64,000 nucleotides of DNA from Ensifer sp. IC3342 (GTDB lineage: Bacteria; Pseudomonadota; Alphaproteobacteria; Rhizobiales; Rhizobiaceae): the NCBI RefSeq assembly GCF_020193655.1, contig NZ_JADYVE010000002.1, forward strand, positions 434,001 to 498,000, written 5' to 3'. The number at the start of each line of letters is the position of its first letter. The stretch's first letter is position 1. Of this stretch, positions 16,677 through 26,360 are shown piece after piece. A program made the position numbers and the translations under genes. Under the pieces are notes generated by a model that saw nothing but the letters and a program-made list of their open reading frames with translations, ran no database searches and was not told where the DNA came from.

Positions 16677-18929
16677 CTACCAGTTGTAGCGCAGCGAGCC
16701 GATGACAGTGCGGCCCTGGTCGCGGTAGCAATAGTTCGACGTACAGGTGATGTCGCGACGGTCGAAGAGGTTGGTCGCGTTCACCTGTAGCTGCAGTCCT
16801 TCGTATTTCTTGTCGATTGCCGCGAAGTCGTAGCCGATCGAAGCGTCGAAAAACATGCGAGAGCCGTTTCTGACCGTGTTCTGGTCGTTGCCGTAACTCG
16901 ATCCGATAAAGCGTGCGCCACCGCCCACGCTCAAGCCGTAAAGGGGAGTGTCTTCCGGTATGAGATAGTGGGCCCAAACAGAAGCGGTGTGGAAGGGCGT
17001 GCTCGACACATACTTGCCGGTCGTAAGGGCAGAGCCTTCCTTGATGGTCACATCGTTGTAGCTGTAAGCAGCGGTGAGGGAGAGACCGTTGTCCAGGCTG
17101 GTCGTTGCTTCCAGTTCGAAACCGCGCGAGCGCATGTCACGCTGGACCTGCGTGTTGACGGAGTTGATCACCTCCCAGACCACGCCGTTTTCCTGATCGA
17201 TGTTGAAGATAGCAGCCGTGATCAGCATATTGATGTTGGGCAGGAGATATTTGACACCGATTTCCTGCTGTTCGCTTTCCGTAGGCCGAAGCGGCTGGCC
17301 AGTGTCATAGTCTATGCCGATATTGGGGGAGAATGCAGTCGAATAGCTGATGTAGGGCGCTAGTCCGAAATCGGTCTCATAGGTGAGACCGACGCGGCCG
17401 GAAAACTTCTTGTCTGTTTGCGATGTGCTGCTCGTCGCGTCGGTTGTAAGGTCGATAGTGTCAGTGTCCGTGGAAATCCAGTCGTAGCGACCGCCAAGCG
17501 TGAGCGTCCACGCGTCGTATTGGATCTGATCTTGAAGATAGGTGCCGAGCTGCCATTGGTCCTGCTCAGTGCGCGAGCTGAAATCAGGTCGGGTGATCGG
17601 ACCACCGTAATCGGGGTTTAGGATATTGATCGGAGGCGCAGCTCCGCCACCGGCAAGCGCGTGGTACCGGAGCTTCTGCGCGTCAACACCTGCAAGAAGC
17701 GTGTGGTCGAGAGCGCCCGTCTCAAACTTGTATTCGAGCTGATTGTCCATGACGACGGCAGTCAGCCGCTCGTCGAGAATGCCGGAGGCGCGTTCAAAGC
17801 CGTAACTGCCAGCACCGGCCACGTTGGGCACGAGTTGGCCAAAGCCGTAAACGTAGTCCGCCTCGATCTGCAGTGACGAGATGCGAAAGTTCTGACGGAA
17901 TATCAGGCCATTGTCGAAGTCATGCTCGAACTCCCAGCCGAATCGCCCCTGATCCTGGACAGAGTCGTTAAATGAGGGATCACCTGAGAAGAAGTCGGTG
18001 TAATGGGGAACATCGTCCACATCCACCCAGGTGAAGTTAGCGGCCGTGCCGCCTGTCTTCGAACGAGAATACTCGCTTAGGATCGTGAGCCTGGTGCCTT
18101 CATCCGGGATCCACGACAGGGAAGGCGCTATGTAGATCCGGTCGTCCTCGACGCCCACCTGCTCAGTGTCGGCGTCGCGCATGAGCCCGGTCAAACGGTA
18201 ATAGACTGGGTCCGTCTCGTTTATCGGTCCGGAGAAGTCAAACTGTCCTTGGTAGCGCTCGTAGGTGCCGTATTGAACCTGTACCTCACGCAGTGTTTCT
18301 TCCGTCGGGCGCTTGGTAATGAGATTGTAAAGGCCGCCTGCGCTGCTCGACCCATAAAGTGCCGAAGAGGGGCCGCGCAGGATCGACACGCCTTCAAGGC
18401 CGTAGGGTTCGTTCTTGAAGAGTGCGAATCCGGCTCCCGGCTGGCGTAGGTTGTCGCGGAAGACACCAGTGTATGTCACATCGAAACCACGCACGAAGAA
18501 GGCGTCGAAGCGCGGATCGAATCCGTATGCGTTGACTCTCGTGCCCGGCGTATAGGCCAGCGTGTCCAGCAGCGTCTGCGGGTTGCGATCCTTCAACTGC
18601 TGCTCCGTTACCGATGAGATAGACTGCGGCGTTTCAAGAAAGGGCGTGTCGACCTTGGCTCCAGTCGCACTACTGATGCCGACATAACCATCGGCGGTGA
18701 TGACGCCGCCGCTGCCACCATTGACGACCAGCGTTTCGAGTGCGGTCGAATCGCCGCTGGACGCCGTGTCCTCCTGCTGTGCTTCCTGCGCATGCGCGGC
18801 GGCGGCGAGAGCAAGGGCGGAGGTGCCGGCGAGGGCGGCGCGAATGAGCGGCAGAAGAAGGGTTCCGGTGGCGGGCATGCGATGCAACTTTCTGATCGAT
18901 AAGCGAAATTTATAAGATGAGCTATTCAC
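16677..18929 (-). CDS. fhuA2: TonB-dependent siderophore receptor (FhuA2 type)
   Basis: A 750-residue outer-membrane receptor. There is a signal peptide (MPATGTLLLPL to AAAAHAQ), a TonB-box-like ETLVVNGG, and a plug domain with the SVLRGPSSALYGS-type motif (read VSILRGPSSALYG). A 22-strand barrel region follows and ends in the usual aromatic residue (LRYNW). It imports a ferric siderophore, probably a hydroxamate given fhuF and fhuP downstream. The start is uncertain: GTG 18929 has no clear ribosome binding site, and an ATG 17 codons later opens directly on the signal peptide. A TGA-N9-TCA element lies 33 bases upstream of the longer start. Confidence 0.88.
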   Translation of the reverse strand: MNSSSYKFRLSIRKLHRMPATGTLLLPLIRAALAGTSALALAAAAHAQEAQQEDTASSGDSTALETLVVNGGSGGVITADGYVGISSATGAKVDTPFLETPQSISSVTEQQLKDRNPQTLLDTLAYTPGTRVNAYGFDPRFDAFFVRGFDVTYTGVFRDNLRQPGAGFALFKNEPYGLEGVSILRGPSSALYGSSSAGGLYNLITKRPTEETLREVQVQYGTYERYQGQFDFSGPINETDPVYYRLTGLMRDADTEQVGVEDDRIYIAPSLSWIPDEGTRLTILSEYSRSKTGGTAANFTWVDVDDVPHYTDFFSGDPSFNDSVQDQGRFGWEFEHDFDNGLIFRQNFRISSLQIEADYVYGFGQLVPNVAGAGSYGFERASGILDERLTAVVMDNQLEYKFETGALDHTLLAGVDAQKLRYHALAGGGAAPPINILNPDYGGPITRPDFSSRTEQDQWQLGTYLQDQIQYDAWTLTLGGRYDWISTDTDTIDLTTDATSSTSQTDKKFSGRVGLTYETDFGLAPYISYSTAFSPNIGIDYDTGQPLRPTESEQQEIGVKYLLPNINMLITAAIFNIDQENGVVWEVINSVNTQVQRDMRSRGFELEATTSLDNGLSLTAAYSYNDVTIKEGSALTTGKYVSSTPFHTASVWAHYLIPEDTPLYGLSVGGGARFIGSSYGNDQNTVRNGSRMFFDASIGYDFAAIDKKYEGLQLQVNATNLFDRRDITCTSNYCYRDQGRTVIGSLRYNW

Positions 18930-18961
18930 TCATGTTTTTTGTTCGCGCAAGAGATTTTTTA

Positions 18962-18976
18962 TGACTATAATACTCA
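18962..18976. promoter_or_regulatory. Candidate RirA (IRO) operator, TGA-N9-TCA
   Basis: The sequence TGA ctataatac TCA lies upstream of the TonB receptor gene. It is an exact match to the IRO-type TGA-N9-TCA motif bound by the rhizobial iron regulator RirA. It lies in an A+T-rich segment that probably holds the promoter. The match is short, so chance cannot be excluded, but the gene downstream is what RirA would be expected to control. Confidence 0.6.
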
Positions 18977-19061
18977 TGTTTTTAAATTTGTGGGAAATGT
19001 GCAACAGCTGCGCCGCGCGTGCCATGCCGTCTCATGTTCGCGATGCTTGATGGAAATGCAT

Positions 19062-19106
19062 AAACAAACCCTCCGGTCGATCTCAGATCGACCGGAGGGT
19101 TTGTTT
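19062..19106. terminator. Long perfect hairpin, bidirectional terminator candidate
   Basis: Twenty-two-base perfect arms (aaacaaaccctccggtcg plus atct at 19062-19083, mirrored at 19085-19106) around a single central base. Read on the minus strand it lies 49 bases past the stop of the SnoaL-like gene and ends in ggtttgttt, as expected of an intrinsic terminator for the polyamine operon. Read on the plus strand it also ends in tttgtttt. Confidence 0.8.
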
Positions 19107-19155
19107 TGCCGATGCGGTTTCAAATCGGCGCGGGCGCGAACCGCGCCGGCGGCGG

Positions 19156-19647
19156 CTACATTAATCCGAGCTGCTTGTAGAAACCGAGCGCGTCGTAATA
19201 GTCGCTCTGCGTGGAAATCTTTCCGTCCTTGACGGTAAAGACCGAGGCTCCGGTAATCTTGAACGTCTTGCCGGTGGCCGCGGTGCCGTCGGCCCAGGCG
19301 CCCGAATTGGTGCCCGAGAACTCCCACTCGAACGACACCTTGTCGCCGGCGGCGATCGGGTCGCCCTTCATGGTCCACACGGCGTCGGGAACGGCGTTAA
19401 GGAAGTTGTCGATGACGCCGGTCTTGGCGGCATCCTTGCCGTTCACGGGCTTGCCGACGGAAGCATCGTAGTAGGTGACATCGTCAGCGAAGTAGGACGC
19501 GGCCTTGCCAGAATCGTGGGCGTTCCAAGCTGCGACATAGGCAGCGACCACTGCCGGGGCAGCATCGGCGGCGAAGGCAGCCGGCGGAAATAGAAGGGCA
19601 CTCAGGCCCAGCGCGCCGGCGCCGGCTAGTAATTGACGGCGATACAT
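19156..19647 (-). CDS. Exported SnoaL/NTF2-like protein
   Basis: A 163-residue protein with a Tat-like leader (RRQLLAGAGALGLSALL, cut after AAFAADA near residue 27) and one SnoaL/NTF2-like alpha+beta domain (VVAAYVAAWNAHDSGKAASYF, then FAADD-like ADDVTYYD). Related proteins are polyketide cyclases, ester cyclases or small-ligand binding proteins. It follows the aldehyde dehydrogenase by 15 bases and precedes a strong terminator, so it is the last gene of the polyamine operon. Its role there is unknown. Confidence 0.75.
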   Translation of the reverse strand: MYRRQLLAGAGALGLSALLFPPAAFAADAAPAVVAAYVAAWNAHDSGKAASYFADDVTYYDASVGKPVNGKDAAKTGVIDNFLNAVPDAVWTMKGDPIAAGDKVSFEWEFSGTNSGAWADGTAATGKTFKITGASVFTVKDGKISTQSDYYDALGFYKQLGLM

Positions 19648-19662
19648 GATGGCATCCTCCCA

Positions 19663-21090
19663 TTAGCCATGATTGATCATGATGTGGCGAACGGCCGTGT
19701 AGTCCTCGAGCGCATAGACCGACATGTCCTTGCCGTAGCCGGACTGCTTGACGCCGCCATGCGGCATCTCGTTGGTCAGCATGAAATGCGTGTTGATCCA
19801 GGTGCAGCCGTATTGCAGGCGTGACGCCGCCCGCATCGCCTTGGTGATGTCCTTCGTCCAGACGGAGGAGGCGAGGCCGTAGTCGCTGTCGTTTGCCCAG
19901 GCGACGGCATCATCGCTGCCGGTGAAGCGGGTGACGGAAACGACCGGCCCGAACACTTCGCGGCGGACGATTTCGTCTTCCTGCGTGGCGCCGGCGACGA
20001 CAGTCGGCTTGAAGAAGAAGCCGTCCTTGCTGCCCGCGGCGCCACCGGTGGTGATCTCGATATGCTTCTGGTCCGCCGCCCGTTCGACGAAGCTCGCGAC
20101 CCGGTCGCGCTGGCGCTTGGAGATGAGCGGGCCGATCTCGTTTTCGGTATCGTCATCGAGGTTGTAGCGGATCGTCGAGACGGCGGACGTCAGATCGGCA
20201 ACGAGCTTCTCGTAGATGCCGGCCTCCGCATAGATGCGGCAGGCGGCTGTGCAGTCCTGGCCGGCATTGTAGTATCCGAAGGTGCGGATGCCGTTTACGA
20301 CGGCTTCCAGTTCCGCATCGTCATAGACGATGACCGGCGCCTTGCCGCCGAGTTCGAGATGGGTACGCTTCACCGTCTTGGCTGCGGCCGCCAGCACCTT
20401 TTTGCCCGTGGCGATATCGCCCGTGATCGAAACCATGGACACTTTCGGATGGTTGATCAGCGCATTGCCGACCGTTTCGCCGCGGCCGGTGACGACGTTG
20501 ACGACGCCTTCAGGGAGAATGTCCGCGAGCAACCGCGCGAGCTTCAGCGCCGTCAAAGGCGTCTGTTCGGAAGGCTTGAAGACCACCGTGTTGCCGCCGC
20601 CGATGGCCGGGGCCAGCTTCCAGGCCATCATCATCAGCGGGTAGTTCCACGGTGCGATCGAGCCGACGATGCCGATCGGGTCGCGGCGGATCATCGAGGT
20701 GTGGCCCGGCAGGTATTCACCCGCCGTCGGCGCATGCAGGTTGCGCACCGCACCGGCGAAGAAGCGCCAGCAGTCGATGATCGCCGGCAGCTCGTCGTTC
20801 TTCACGGCGTTGATCGGCTTGCCGCAGTTCAGCGCTTCAAGCGCGGCGAAGCCGTCGGCGTTCTTCTCGATCGCGTCGGCGATCTTCAGGAGATAGTTCG
20901 AGCGCTCGGCGGGCGTCGTCTGCGACCAGGCGACGAAGGCGCGCTCGGCCGCATCGACGGCGACGTCGACTTGCGCATGGGAAGCCTCCGCGACATCGAT
21001 GATCGTGGCGCCCGTCCTCGGGTTCAGGATGTGCTCCTCGACCTCGGTGCCGGCTTCGAAGCGCGATCCGATCAAGAGTTGGGTGTCCAT
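19663..21090 (-). CDS. patD: Gamma-aminobutyraldehyde dehydrogenase (PatD/YdcW type)
   Basis: A 475-residue NAD-dependent aldehyde dehydrogenase. Visible are the oxyanion Asn region PWNYPLMM, the general-base Glu in [10 protein letters not shown] and the catalytic Cys in [11 protein letters not shown]. Its position directly after a four-gene YdcSTUV-type polyamine transporter mirrors E. coli ydcSTUVW. The likely reaction is 4-aminobutanal to 4-aminobutyrate in putrescine degradation. Betaine aldehyde is an alternative substrate of close relatives and cannot be excluded, given the betaine genes elsewhere in the window. Confidence 0.85.
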   Translation of the reverse strand: MDTQLLIGSRFEAGTEVEEHILNPRTGATIIDVAEASHAQVDVAVDAAERAFVAWSQTTPAERSNYLLKIADAIEKNADGFAALEALNCGKPINAVKNDELPAIIDCWRFFAGAVRNLHAPTAGEYLPGHTSMIRRDPIGIVGSIAPWNYPLMMMAWKLAPAIGGGNTVVFKPSEQTPLTALKLARLLADILPEGVVNVVTGRGETVGNALINHPKVSMVSITGDIATGKKVLAAAAKTVKRTHLELGGKAPVIVYDDAELEAVVNGIRTFGYYNAGQDCTAACRIYAEAGIYEKLVADLTSAVSTIRYNLDDDTENEIGPLISKRQRDRVASFVERAADQKHIEITTGGAAGSKDGFFFKPTVVAGATQEDEIVRREVFGPVVSVTRFTGSDDAVAWANDSDYGLASSVWTKDITKAMRAASRLQYGCTWINTHFMLTNEMPHGGVKQSGYGKDMSVYALEDYTAVRHIMINHG

Positions 21091-21115
21091 ATCTGTTCTC
21101 CCTTTACGTTCGATT

Positions 21116-21931
21116 TCATTTGCCGGCGCCGGCGATCTGGTCGCCGTCGCGCGTCAGGTAGTAGGCGCCGAGGATCGGCAGGAAGGTGACGACGACCACG
21201 ATCATGGCGACGACATTGGTCACCGGACGCTGGCGCGGGCGGATCAACTCCTCCAGCATCCAGATCGGCAGGGTCGATTGCTGGCCGGCAGTGAAGGTCG
21301 TGACGATCACCTCGTCGAAGGAAAGCGCGAAGGCGAGCATGCCGCCGGCAAGCAGCGCCGTGCCGATGTTCGGCAGGATCACGTAGCGGAACGTCTGGAA
21401 GCCGTCGGCGCCGAGATCCATCGAGGCCTCGATCAGCGAGCCGGAGATCCGCCGGAAGCGGGCAACCGCATTGTTGTAGACGACGACGATGCAGAAGGTC
21501 GCGTGGCCCAGCACGATGGTCCAGAAGGAAAAGGGGATATCCGCCATCGAGAACGCCGAGCGCAGCGCGATGCCGGTGATGATGCCGGGGAGCGCGATCG
21601 GGAGGATGACGAGGAGCGAGATCGTCTCGCGGCCGAAGAAACGGGTCTGGCTGACGGCGGCGGCGCAGAGCGTGCCGAGCACGAGCGCGACGGCGGTCGC
21701 GATCGAGGCGACCTTGACCGAGAGCGTCAGCGCCGCCCACACATCGGGTCGGTCCCAGGCAACGGCGAACCATTGCGTCGTCAGGTCGGGCGGTGGGAAC
21801 TGGTAGCTCTTCTCCTCCGTCGTAAAGGCGTAGAGAAAGATCAGCAGGATCGGCACATGCATGAAGGCGAGGCCGGCTGCTGCCGCAACCTTCAGGCCCA
21901 GGGGAGCGCGGTTCGATTTTTCAGAGCGCAT
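21116..21931 (-). CDS. ydcV: Polyamine ABC transporter permease (PotC/YdcV type)
   Basis: A 271-residue inner-membrane permease with six hydrophobic segments and the EAA loop ([22 protein letters not shown]) that contacts the ATPase. The start is taken as ATG 21931 ([12 protein letters not shown]); the open frame runs further upstream inside the previous gene without a reason to use it. It overlaps the preceding permease gene by 11 bases. It forms the heterodimeric channel with the YdcU-type protein. The substrate class (putrescine/spermidine) is inferred from the operon. Confidence 0.88.
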   Translation of the reverse strand: MRSEKSNRAPLGLKVAAAAGLAFMHVPILLIFLYAFTTEEKSYQFPPPDLTTQWFAVAWDRPDVWAALTLSVKVASIATAVALVLGTLCAAAVSQTRFFGRETISLLVILPIALPGIITGIALRSAFSMADIPFSFWTIVLGHATFCIVVVYNNAVARFRRISGSLIEASMDLGADGFQTFRYVILPNIGTALLAGGMLAFALSFDEVIVTTFTAGQQSTLPIWMLEELIRPRQRPVTNVVAMIVVVVTFLPILGAYYLTRDGDQIAGAGK

Positions 21932-22871
21932 CGAAGGCCCCCATGCGTTTGGCCATCCAGAGGTAGAGGCCCATGATGACGATCGGCACGACCGTGAAAG
22001 CAGCGGCGAGAGGAATGTTGCCGGCGGTGCCCTGCTGAGCATAAACGGCCTGGCCAATGAAGAGCCGCGACGAGCCAATGATCTGCGGAATGATGTAGTC
22101 GCCGAGCGTCAGCGAGAACGTGAAGATCGATCCGGCGACGATGCCCGGCAGCGCCAGCGGAAAGAGCACGTAGCGGAAGGTCTGGGCCGGCGTGCCGCCG
22201 AGGTCGGACGACGCTTCTATCAGGTTTGACGGTACCCGCTCCAGCGCCGCCTGGATCGGCAGGATCATGAAGGGCATCCAGACATAGACGAAGACGATGA
22301 ACGTGCCGGTGTAGCTGACGGACAACGAATTGCCGCCGACGACGGGAAGCGACAGCCACGCATCGAGCAGCCAGAGCAGGTTCAGCCTCTCGAAGAACCA
22401 GGTGAGAATGCCTTCCTTGGCGAGGATCAGCTTCCACGCGTAGATCTTGACGAGATAGCTCGACCAGAGCGGCAGCATGACGCCGAGATAGAACAGCACC
22501 TTCCATTTTCCGCGCGCATAGCGTGCCGCGTAATAGGCGATCGGAAAAGCGATGAGCGCGGAGACGAGCGTCACCGCTGCAGCCATTGAGATGGTGCGGA
22601 TGATGATGTCGAGATTGGCCTCGCTCAAGAGCTGGCGGTAAGTGGCGAGCGTGAACTCGTAATTTATGAGGCCGGAGAAATCGTCGATCGAGAAGAAGCT
22701 CTGCAGCAGGAGTGCGAAAAGCGAACCGAGATAGACCACACCGAGCCAGAGGAGCGGCGGGCCGAGCAGCACCGCAAGAAGCACATGCGGATGCCGCCAG
22801 AAGAAGTCCGAGAGACGGCCGGCGGTGCCGCGACGTTCCGGAAGGATGATGCTTTCGGCGACGACGGTCAT
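21921..22871 (-). CDS. ydcU: Polyamine ABC transporter permease (PotB/YdcU type)
   Basis: A 316-residue permease with a longer N-terminal tail, six membrane segments (for example FLLQSFF-like [27 protein letters not shown]) and the EAA loop [22 protein letters not shown]. It overlaps the ATPase gene upstream by four bases and the second permease downstream by 11, so translation is coupled through the operon. Partner of the YdcV-type permease. Confidence 0.88.
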   Translation of the reverse strand: MTVVAESIILPERRGTAGRLSDFFWRHPHVLLAVLLGPPLLWLGVVYLGSLFALLLQSFFSIDDFSGLINYEFTLATYRQLLSEANLDIIIRTISMAAAVTLVSALIAFPIAYYAARYARGKWKVLFYLGVMLPLWSSYLVKIYAWKLILAKEGILTWFFERLNLLWLLDAWLSLPVVGGNSLSVSYTGTFIVFVYVWMPFMILPIQAALERVPSNLIEASSDLGGTPAQTFRYVLFPLALPGIVAGSIFTFSLTLGDYIIPQIIGSSRLFIGQAVYAQQGTAGNIPLAAAFTVVPIVIMGLYLWMAKRMGAFDAL

Positions 22872-23866
22872 GCGTCCTCCATCGGGTGAAGGTCGCGTGC
22901 GGCGAAGCTAATCGTGACCGGGCTGCCGATGGGCGGGACCGCGTGTGCGGCGGGGCTTGCAACAGCTATGCGTGCGCCGTCGACATCGACGAAGACGCGG
23001 TTTGTCGCGCCGAGGAAGCTCTGGCCGGCGATGGTGCCGGCGAGGCTGAGTGCGCCGTTGCTCGGGGCCGCGAGCGCGATCGCTTCCGGCCGGAGGCTGG
23101 CGAAGGCCGCCTTCAGCCCTAGCCTTTGGCAGAGCTTCGTCGAGAGCACGTTGGACGACCCGACGAAGTCGGCGACGAAGCGGGTCTTCGGCTGGTTATA
23201 GACCTCTTCCGGTCTGCCGAGCTGCTGGATCCGGCCTTCGTTGAAGACCGCGATACGGTCAGCCATCGACAGCGCCTCTCCCTGATCGTGGGTGACGAAG
23301 ACGAAGGTGATGCCGAGCGATTTCTGCAGGCTCTTCAGTTCTTCCTGCATCTGTTCGCGGAGCTTCAGATCGAGCGCTCCCAGTGGCTCATCGAGGAGCA
23401 GCACCTTGGGCTTGTTGACGAGCGCGCGGGCAAGGGCCACGCGCTGGCGCTGGCCGCCGGAAAGCTGGCCGGGACGGCGCGTGCCGTAGCCCGGCAGCTT
23501 CACCATGGCGAGTGCATCCTCGGCGGCCTTGCGGCGCTCCTCGCGGGCGCCGCCCTTGACCATCAGGCCATAGGCGACGTTGTCGAGGATCGAGAGGTGC
23601 GGGAAAAGCGCATAGTCCTGAAACACGGTGTTGACGCTGCGCCGGTAGGGCGGCACGCCCTCGGCCGTCTCGCCGAAGATTTCGATGTGGCCACCGGTCG
23701 GCTGCTCGAAGCCGGCCATCAATCTGAGGCATGTGGTCTTGCCGGAGCCCGACGGCCCGAGCATGGCAAAGAATTCGCCCTCGGCGATATCGAGATTCAC
23801 GCGATCGACGGCGTGGACGGCGCCGAAGTAGCGGGAAACATTGTCGAAGAGGACGGCGGTGGTCAT
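22868..23866 (-). CDS. ydcT: Polyamine ABC transporter ATP-binding protein (PotA/YdcT type)
   Basis: A 332-residue ATPase: Walker A GPSGSGKTT, signature LSGGQRQRVALARAL, Walker B VLLLDEPLGALD, switch His in FVTHDQGEA, then a C-terminal TOBE regulatory domain. I chose ATG 23866 (MTTAVLFDN) because the fold begins there; the longer frame adds ten residues with no support. It is the second gene of the transporter operon, separated from the binding protein by a RIME-like hairpin repeat. Confidence 0.9.
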   Translation of the reverse strand: MTTAVLFDNVSRYFGAVHAVDRVNLDIAEGEFFAMLGPSGSGKTTCLRLMAGFEQPTGGHIEIFGETAEGVPPYRRSVNTVFQDYALFPHLSILDNVAYGLMVKGGAREERRKAAEDALAMVKLPGYGTRRPGQLSGGQRQRVALARALVNKPKVLLLDEPLGALDLKLREQMQEELKSLQKSLGITFVFVTHDQGEALSMADRIAVFNEGRIQQLGRPEEVYNQPKTRFVADFVGSSNVLSTKLCQRLGLKAAFASLRPEAIALAAPSNGALSLAGTIAGQSFLGATNRVFVDVDGARIAVASPAAHAVPPIGSPVTISFAARDLHPMEDA

Positions 23867-23887
23867 AGCGATACTCCAGTATTCCGA

Positions 23888-24028
23888 GCCCCTCATCCCG
23901 CTGCCGCGACCTTCTCCCCGCCAGCGGGGAGAAGGGGACCGCGGCCGGCGCCTCGCCTCAAGATCACGCGGCGGCTTTGCCGAAGGCGTTCCCTCTCCCC
24001 GCGAGCGGGGAGAGGGCTAGGGTGAGGG
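23888..24028. repeat. RIME-like rhizobial intergenic mosaic repeat (copy 3)
   Basis: Starts gcccctcatcccgctgcc and ends gggctagggtgaggg, with hairpins ccttctccccgccagcgggg/agaagg and ctctccccgcgagcggggagag. It lies inside the transporter operon, between the binding-protein gene and the ATPase gene. In that place it could shape mRNA stability and give the binding protein its usual excess. Confidence 0.85.
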
Positions 24029-24056
24029 CGATGCTTGCGATGCAGTTGCGGCTGGC

Positions 24057-25217
24057 TTACCGCCCGCCGATCACGCCGATATAGTCGGAAACCCAACGGT
24101 GGTAGGGCACGCATTCGCCCTGGCTTTCGCACGTGCTCACCGGCGTCTTCCAGAACTTGACTTTCTCGAAATCCTCGTAGCCGTTGGTCTTGCAGCCGGC
24201 GTCGGTCAGCAGTTCATTGCCCTTGCAGGCGGCGCCGACCGAGGGGTTCGCGCCGAACCAAGCGGAAACGTCACCCTGCACCTTGGGTGACAGTGAATGC
24301 TCCATCCACATATAGGCGCAGTTCGGATGCTCGCTGTCGGCGTGCAGCATGGTCGTATCGGCCCAGCCCGTTACCCCTTCCTGCGGAATGACAGAGGCGA
24401 TCGGCAGCTTCTCGGCCTCCATCAGGTTGACCTGGAATGGCCAGGAGCCGGAAGCGACGACGCCCTCGTTCTTGAAATCGTCGATCTGGATCATCGCGTC
24501 GTGCCAGTAGCGGCCGACAAGGGTGCGTTGGGTGCGAAGCAGGTCAAGCGCGGCCTTGTACTGCTCCTCATTGAGCTCGTAGGGATCCTTGATGCCGAGC
24601 TCGGGCTTGTGCGCCATCAGGTAGTTGGCGGCATCGGCGACATGGATCGGGCCGTCATAGGCCTGGACGCGGCCCTTGTTGGATTTGCCGTCGGGCAGAG
24701 TCATTTCCTCGAAAACGACGTTCCAGCTCTTCGGCGCTTCGCCCTTGAAGGCCTCGGTGTTGTACATCAGCACGTTCGGGCCCCAGACATAGGGGGTGCC
24801 GTAGTGGACGCCGTTGACCGTATGCCACGGCGCATTCTGCATGCGCTCGTCGATCGTCTTCCAACTCGGGATGAGGTCGGTGTTGATCGGCTGGACGCGC
24901 TTGCCGGCGACCAGCCTGAGGGAAGCATCGCCCGAGGCAGTGACGAGGTCGAAGCCGCCTTCGTTCATCAGGGCGACCATTTCATCCGAGGTGGCCGCGG
25001 TCTTGACGCTGACCTTGCAGCCCGTCTTTTTTTCGAAGTCGGTGACCCAGTCGTAGTTCTTGTCGGTTTCGCCGCGTTCAATATAGCCGGCCCAGGCGAC
25101 GATCGAGAGCTCCCCTTCGCCCTTGCCCAGTTCCTTCAGCGGCTCCTGCGCGAGCGCAGGGGCGACTAGGCCCAGCGAAAGAGTAAGCGCCGTGCAGGAT
25201 TTCAAGATCTGCTTCAT
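24057..25217 (-). CDS. ydcS: Polyamine-type ABC transporter substrate-binding protein (YdcS type)
   Basis: A 386-residue periplasmic binding protein of the spermidine/putrescine family. ATG 25217 (MKQILKSC) follows GGGAGACTT and opens a clear signal peptide cut after LAQ near residue 23; the open frame continues about 145 codons upstream, but that part is antisense to the LysR gene region and is not coding. The mature start (LSIVAWAGYIERG) and GTPYVWGPNVLMYN are typical of YdcS. Unusually, it has several Cys pairs near the C-terminus, possibly periplasmic disulfides. First gene of the ydcSTUVW-like operon. Confidence 0.88.
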   Translation of the reverse strand: MKQILKSCTALTLSLGLVAPALAQEPLKELGKGEGELSIVAWAGYIERGETDKNYDWVTDFEKKTGCKVSVKTAATSDEMVALMNEGGFDLVTASGDASLRLVAGKRVQPINTDLIPSWKTIDERMQNAPWHTVNGVHYGTPYVWGPNVLMYNTEAFKGEAPKSWNVVFEEMTLPDGKSNKGRVQAYDGPIHVADAANYLMAHKPELGIKDPYELNEEQYKAALDLLRTQRTLVGRYWHDAMIQIDDFKNEGVVASGSWPFQVNLMEAEKLPIASVIPQEGVTGWADTTMLHADSEHPNCAYMWMEHSLSPKVQGDVSAWFGANPSVGAACKGNELLTDAGCKTNGYEDFEKVKFWKTPVSTCESQGECVPYHRWVSDYIGVIGGR

Positions 25218-25383
25218 CGGAAGTCTCCCCAGTTTATGCCGCGTTCTGCAGCTATGTTCCCGGATCGAAGCGTGCCTTGATTTCTCCGTATTCGCAAATT
25301 CATTAATTAGAATGACGTTATCGATTTTTCCGATATCGATGTGAAACGGCGTTCCGTTCGCATACCTCCAACCGAAAGGAAGT

Positions 25384-26292
25384 CTAGCGGGGGCGGGCGC
25401 TGCGAAGGGCCTCGGCGATGCCGACAAAATCGCGGGCCGATTGCGGCAGGCTGGAGCCCTTACGCCAAACCATCCCGACCTGCACAACCGGCAGCGCGCC
25501 GGACACGTCGCGGCTTTCGATCCGGTCGCCTTCGAGCGACCAGGGGCGGTAGACGAGATCCGGCAATAGCGCGATACCGGCGCCGGTCGCAACCAGGCTT
25601 CTGACCGCCTCCACCGAGCGGGTGCGGAAGGCGACGTGCGGGCGAGCGCCAAGCGCCGTCAGGAGCTTGCCGGTGTTCTCCTCGATTTCGTCCACGGTCA
25701 GCATGATCAGCGGCTCCTTGGCGATGTCGTCGACCGAGATGATGTCGGCGCTGACGAGCGGATGGCCGATCGGGAGCCAGACACGGTAGGGGGAGGTTTC
25801 GAGGATTTCGGCCTGCAGCGCCATGCGGTCGCGCAGGTTTGAGATCACCATGACCGCGACGTCGAGCTCGCCGCCGATCAACAGATGTTCGAGATAGGAA
25901 CCGTTGTCCTCGATTGCGCTCACCTCGACGCCGGGGCAGGCGCGACGGTAGCGCGCGAGCAGGTCGGAAAGCACGTAGCCCGCGACAAGCGAAGTGACGC
26001 CAAGATTGAGCTTGCCTCCAAGTTCCTCGCGGCTGTCGGAAAAGCTGCGCCGCGCATCGGAGACATCGGCGAGAATCTTCGTCGCGTGGCGCAGGAACTG
26101 ATGGCCGTTGTGAGTGATCGACAGGCCGCGCGGGTGGCGGTCAAAGAGTTCGACGCCGAGGTCGGTTTCGAGTTCCTTGATTGCTTCGGTGATTGAAGAC
26201 TGCGAAATCGAAAGGTTCTGCGCCGCGCGGGTGACCGAGCCCTGTTCGGCGACGGCGATGAAATACTGCAATTGCCGGAGTGTGAATGCCAT
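25384..26292 (-). CDS. LysR-family transcriptional regulator
   Basis: A 302-residue LysR protein with the HTH at the very N-terminus (FTLRQLQYFIAVAEQGS, then NLSISQSSITEAIKELE) and a full effector domain. ATG 26292 is preferred; 24 extra codons upstream in the frame are not needed for the fold. It lies 166 bp upstream of the polyamine binding-protein gene on the same strand and is a reasonable candidate regulator of that operon, though co-orientation makes this less certain than a divergent pair. Confidence 0.88.
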   Translation of the reverse strand: MAFTLRQLQYFIAVAEQGSVTRAAQNLSISQSSITEAIKELETDLGVELFDRHPRGLSITHNGHQFLRHATKILADVSDARRSFSDSREELGGKLNLGVTSLVAGYVLSDLLARYRRACPGVEVSAIEDNGSYLEHLLIGGELDVAVMVISNLRDRMALQAEILETSPYRVWLPIGHPLVSADIISVDDIAKEPLIMLTVDEIEENTGKLLTALGARPHVAFRTRSVEAVRSLVATGAGIALLPDLVYRPWSLEGDRIESRDVSGALPVVQVGMVWRKGSSLPQSARDFVGIAEALRSARPR

Positions 26293-26360
26293 GGAGCGAA
26301 ATTGATGTGACAGCGAGATAGCAGCACTATATTCCGGTGCTACGGCGCCGCCCAGCATTA

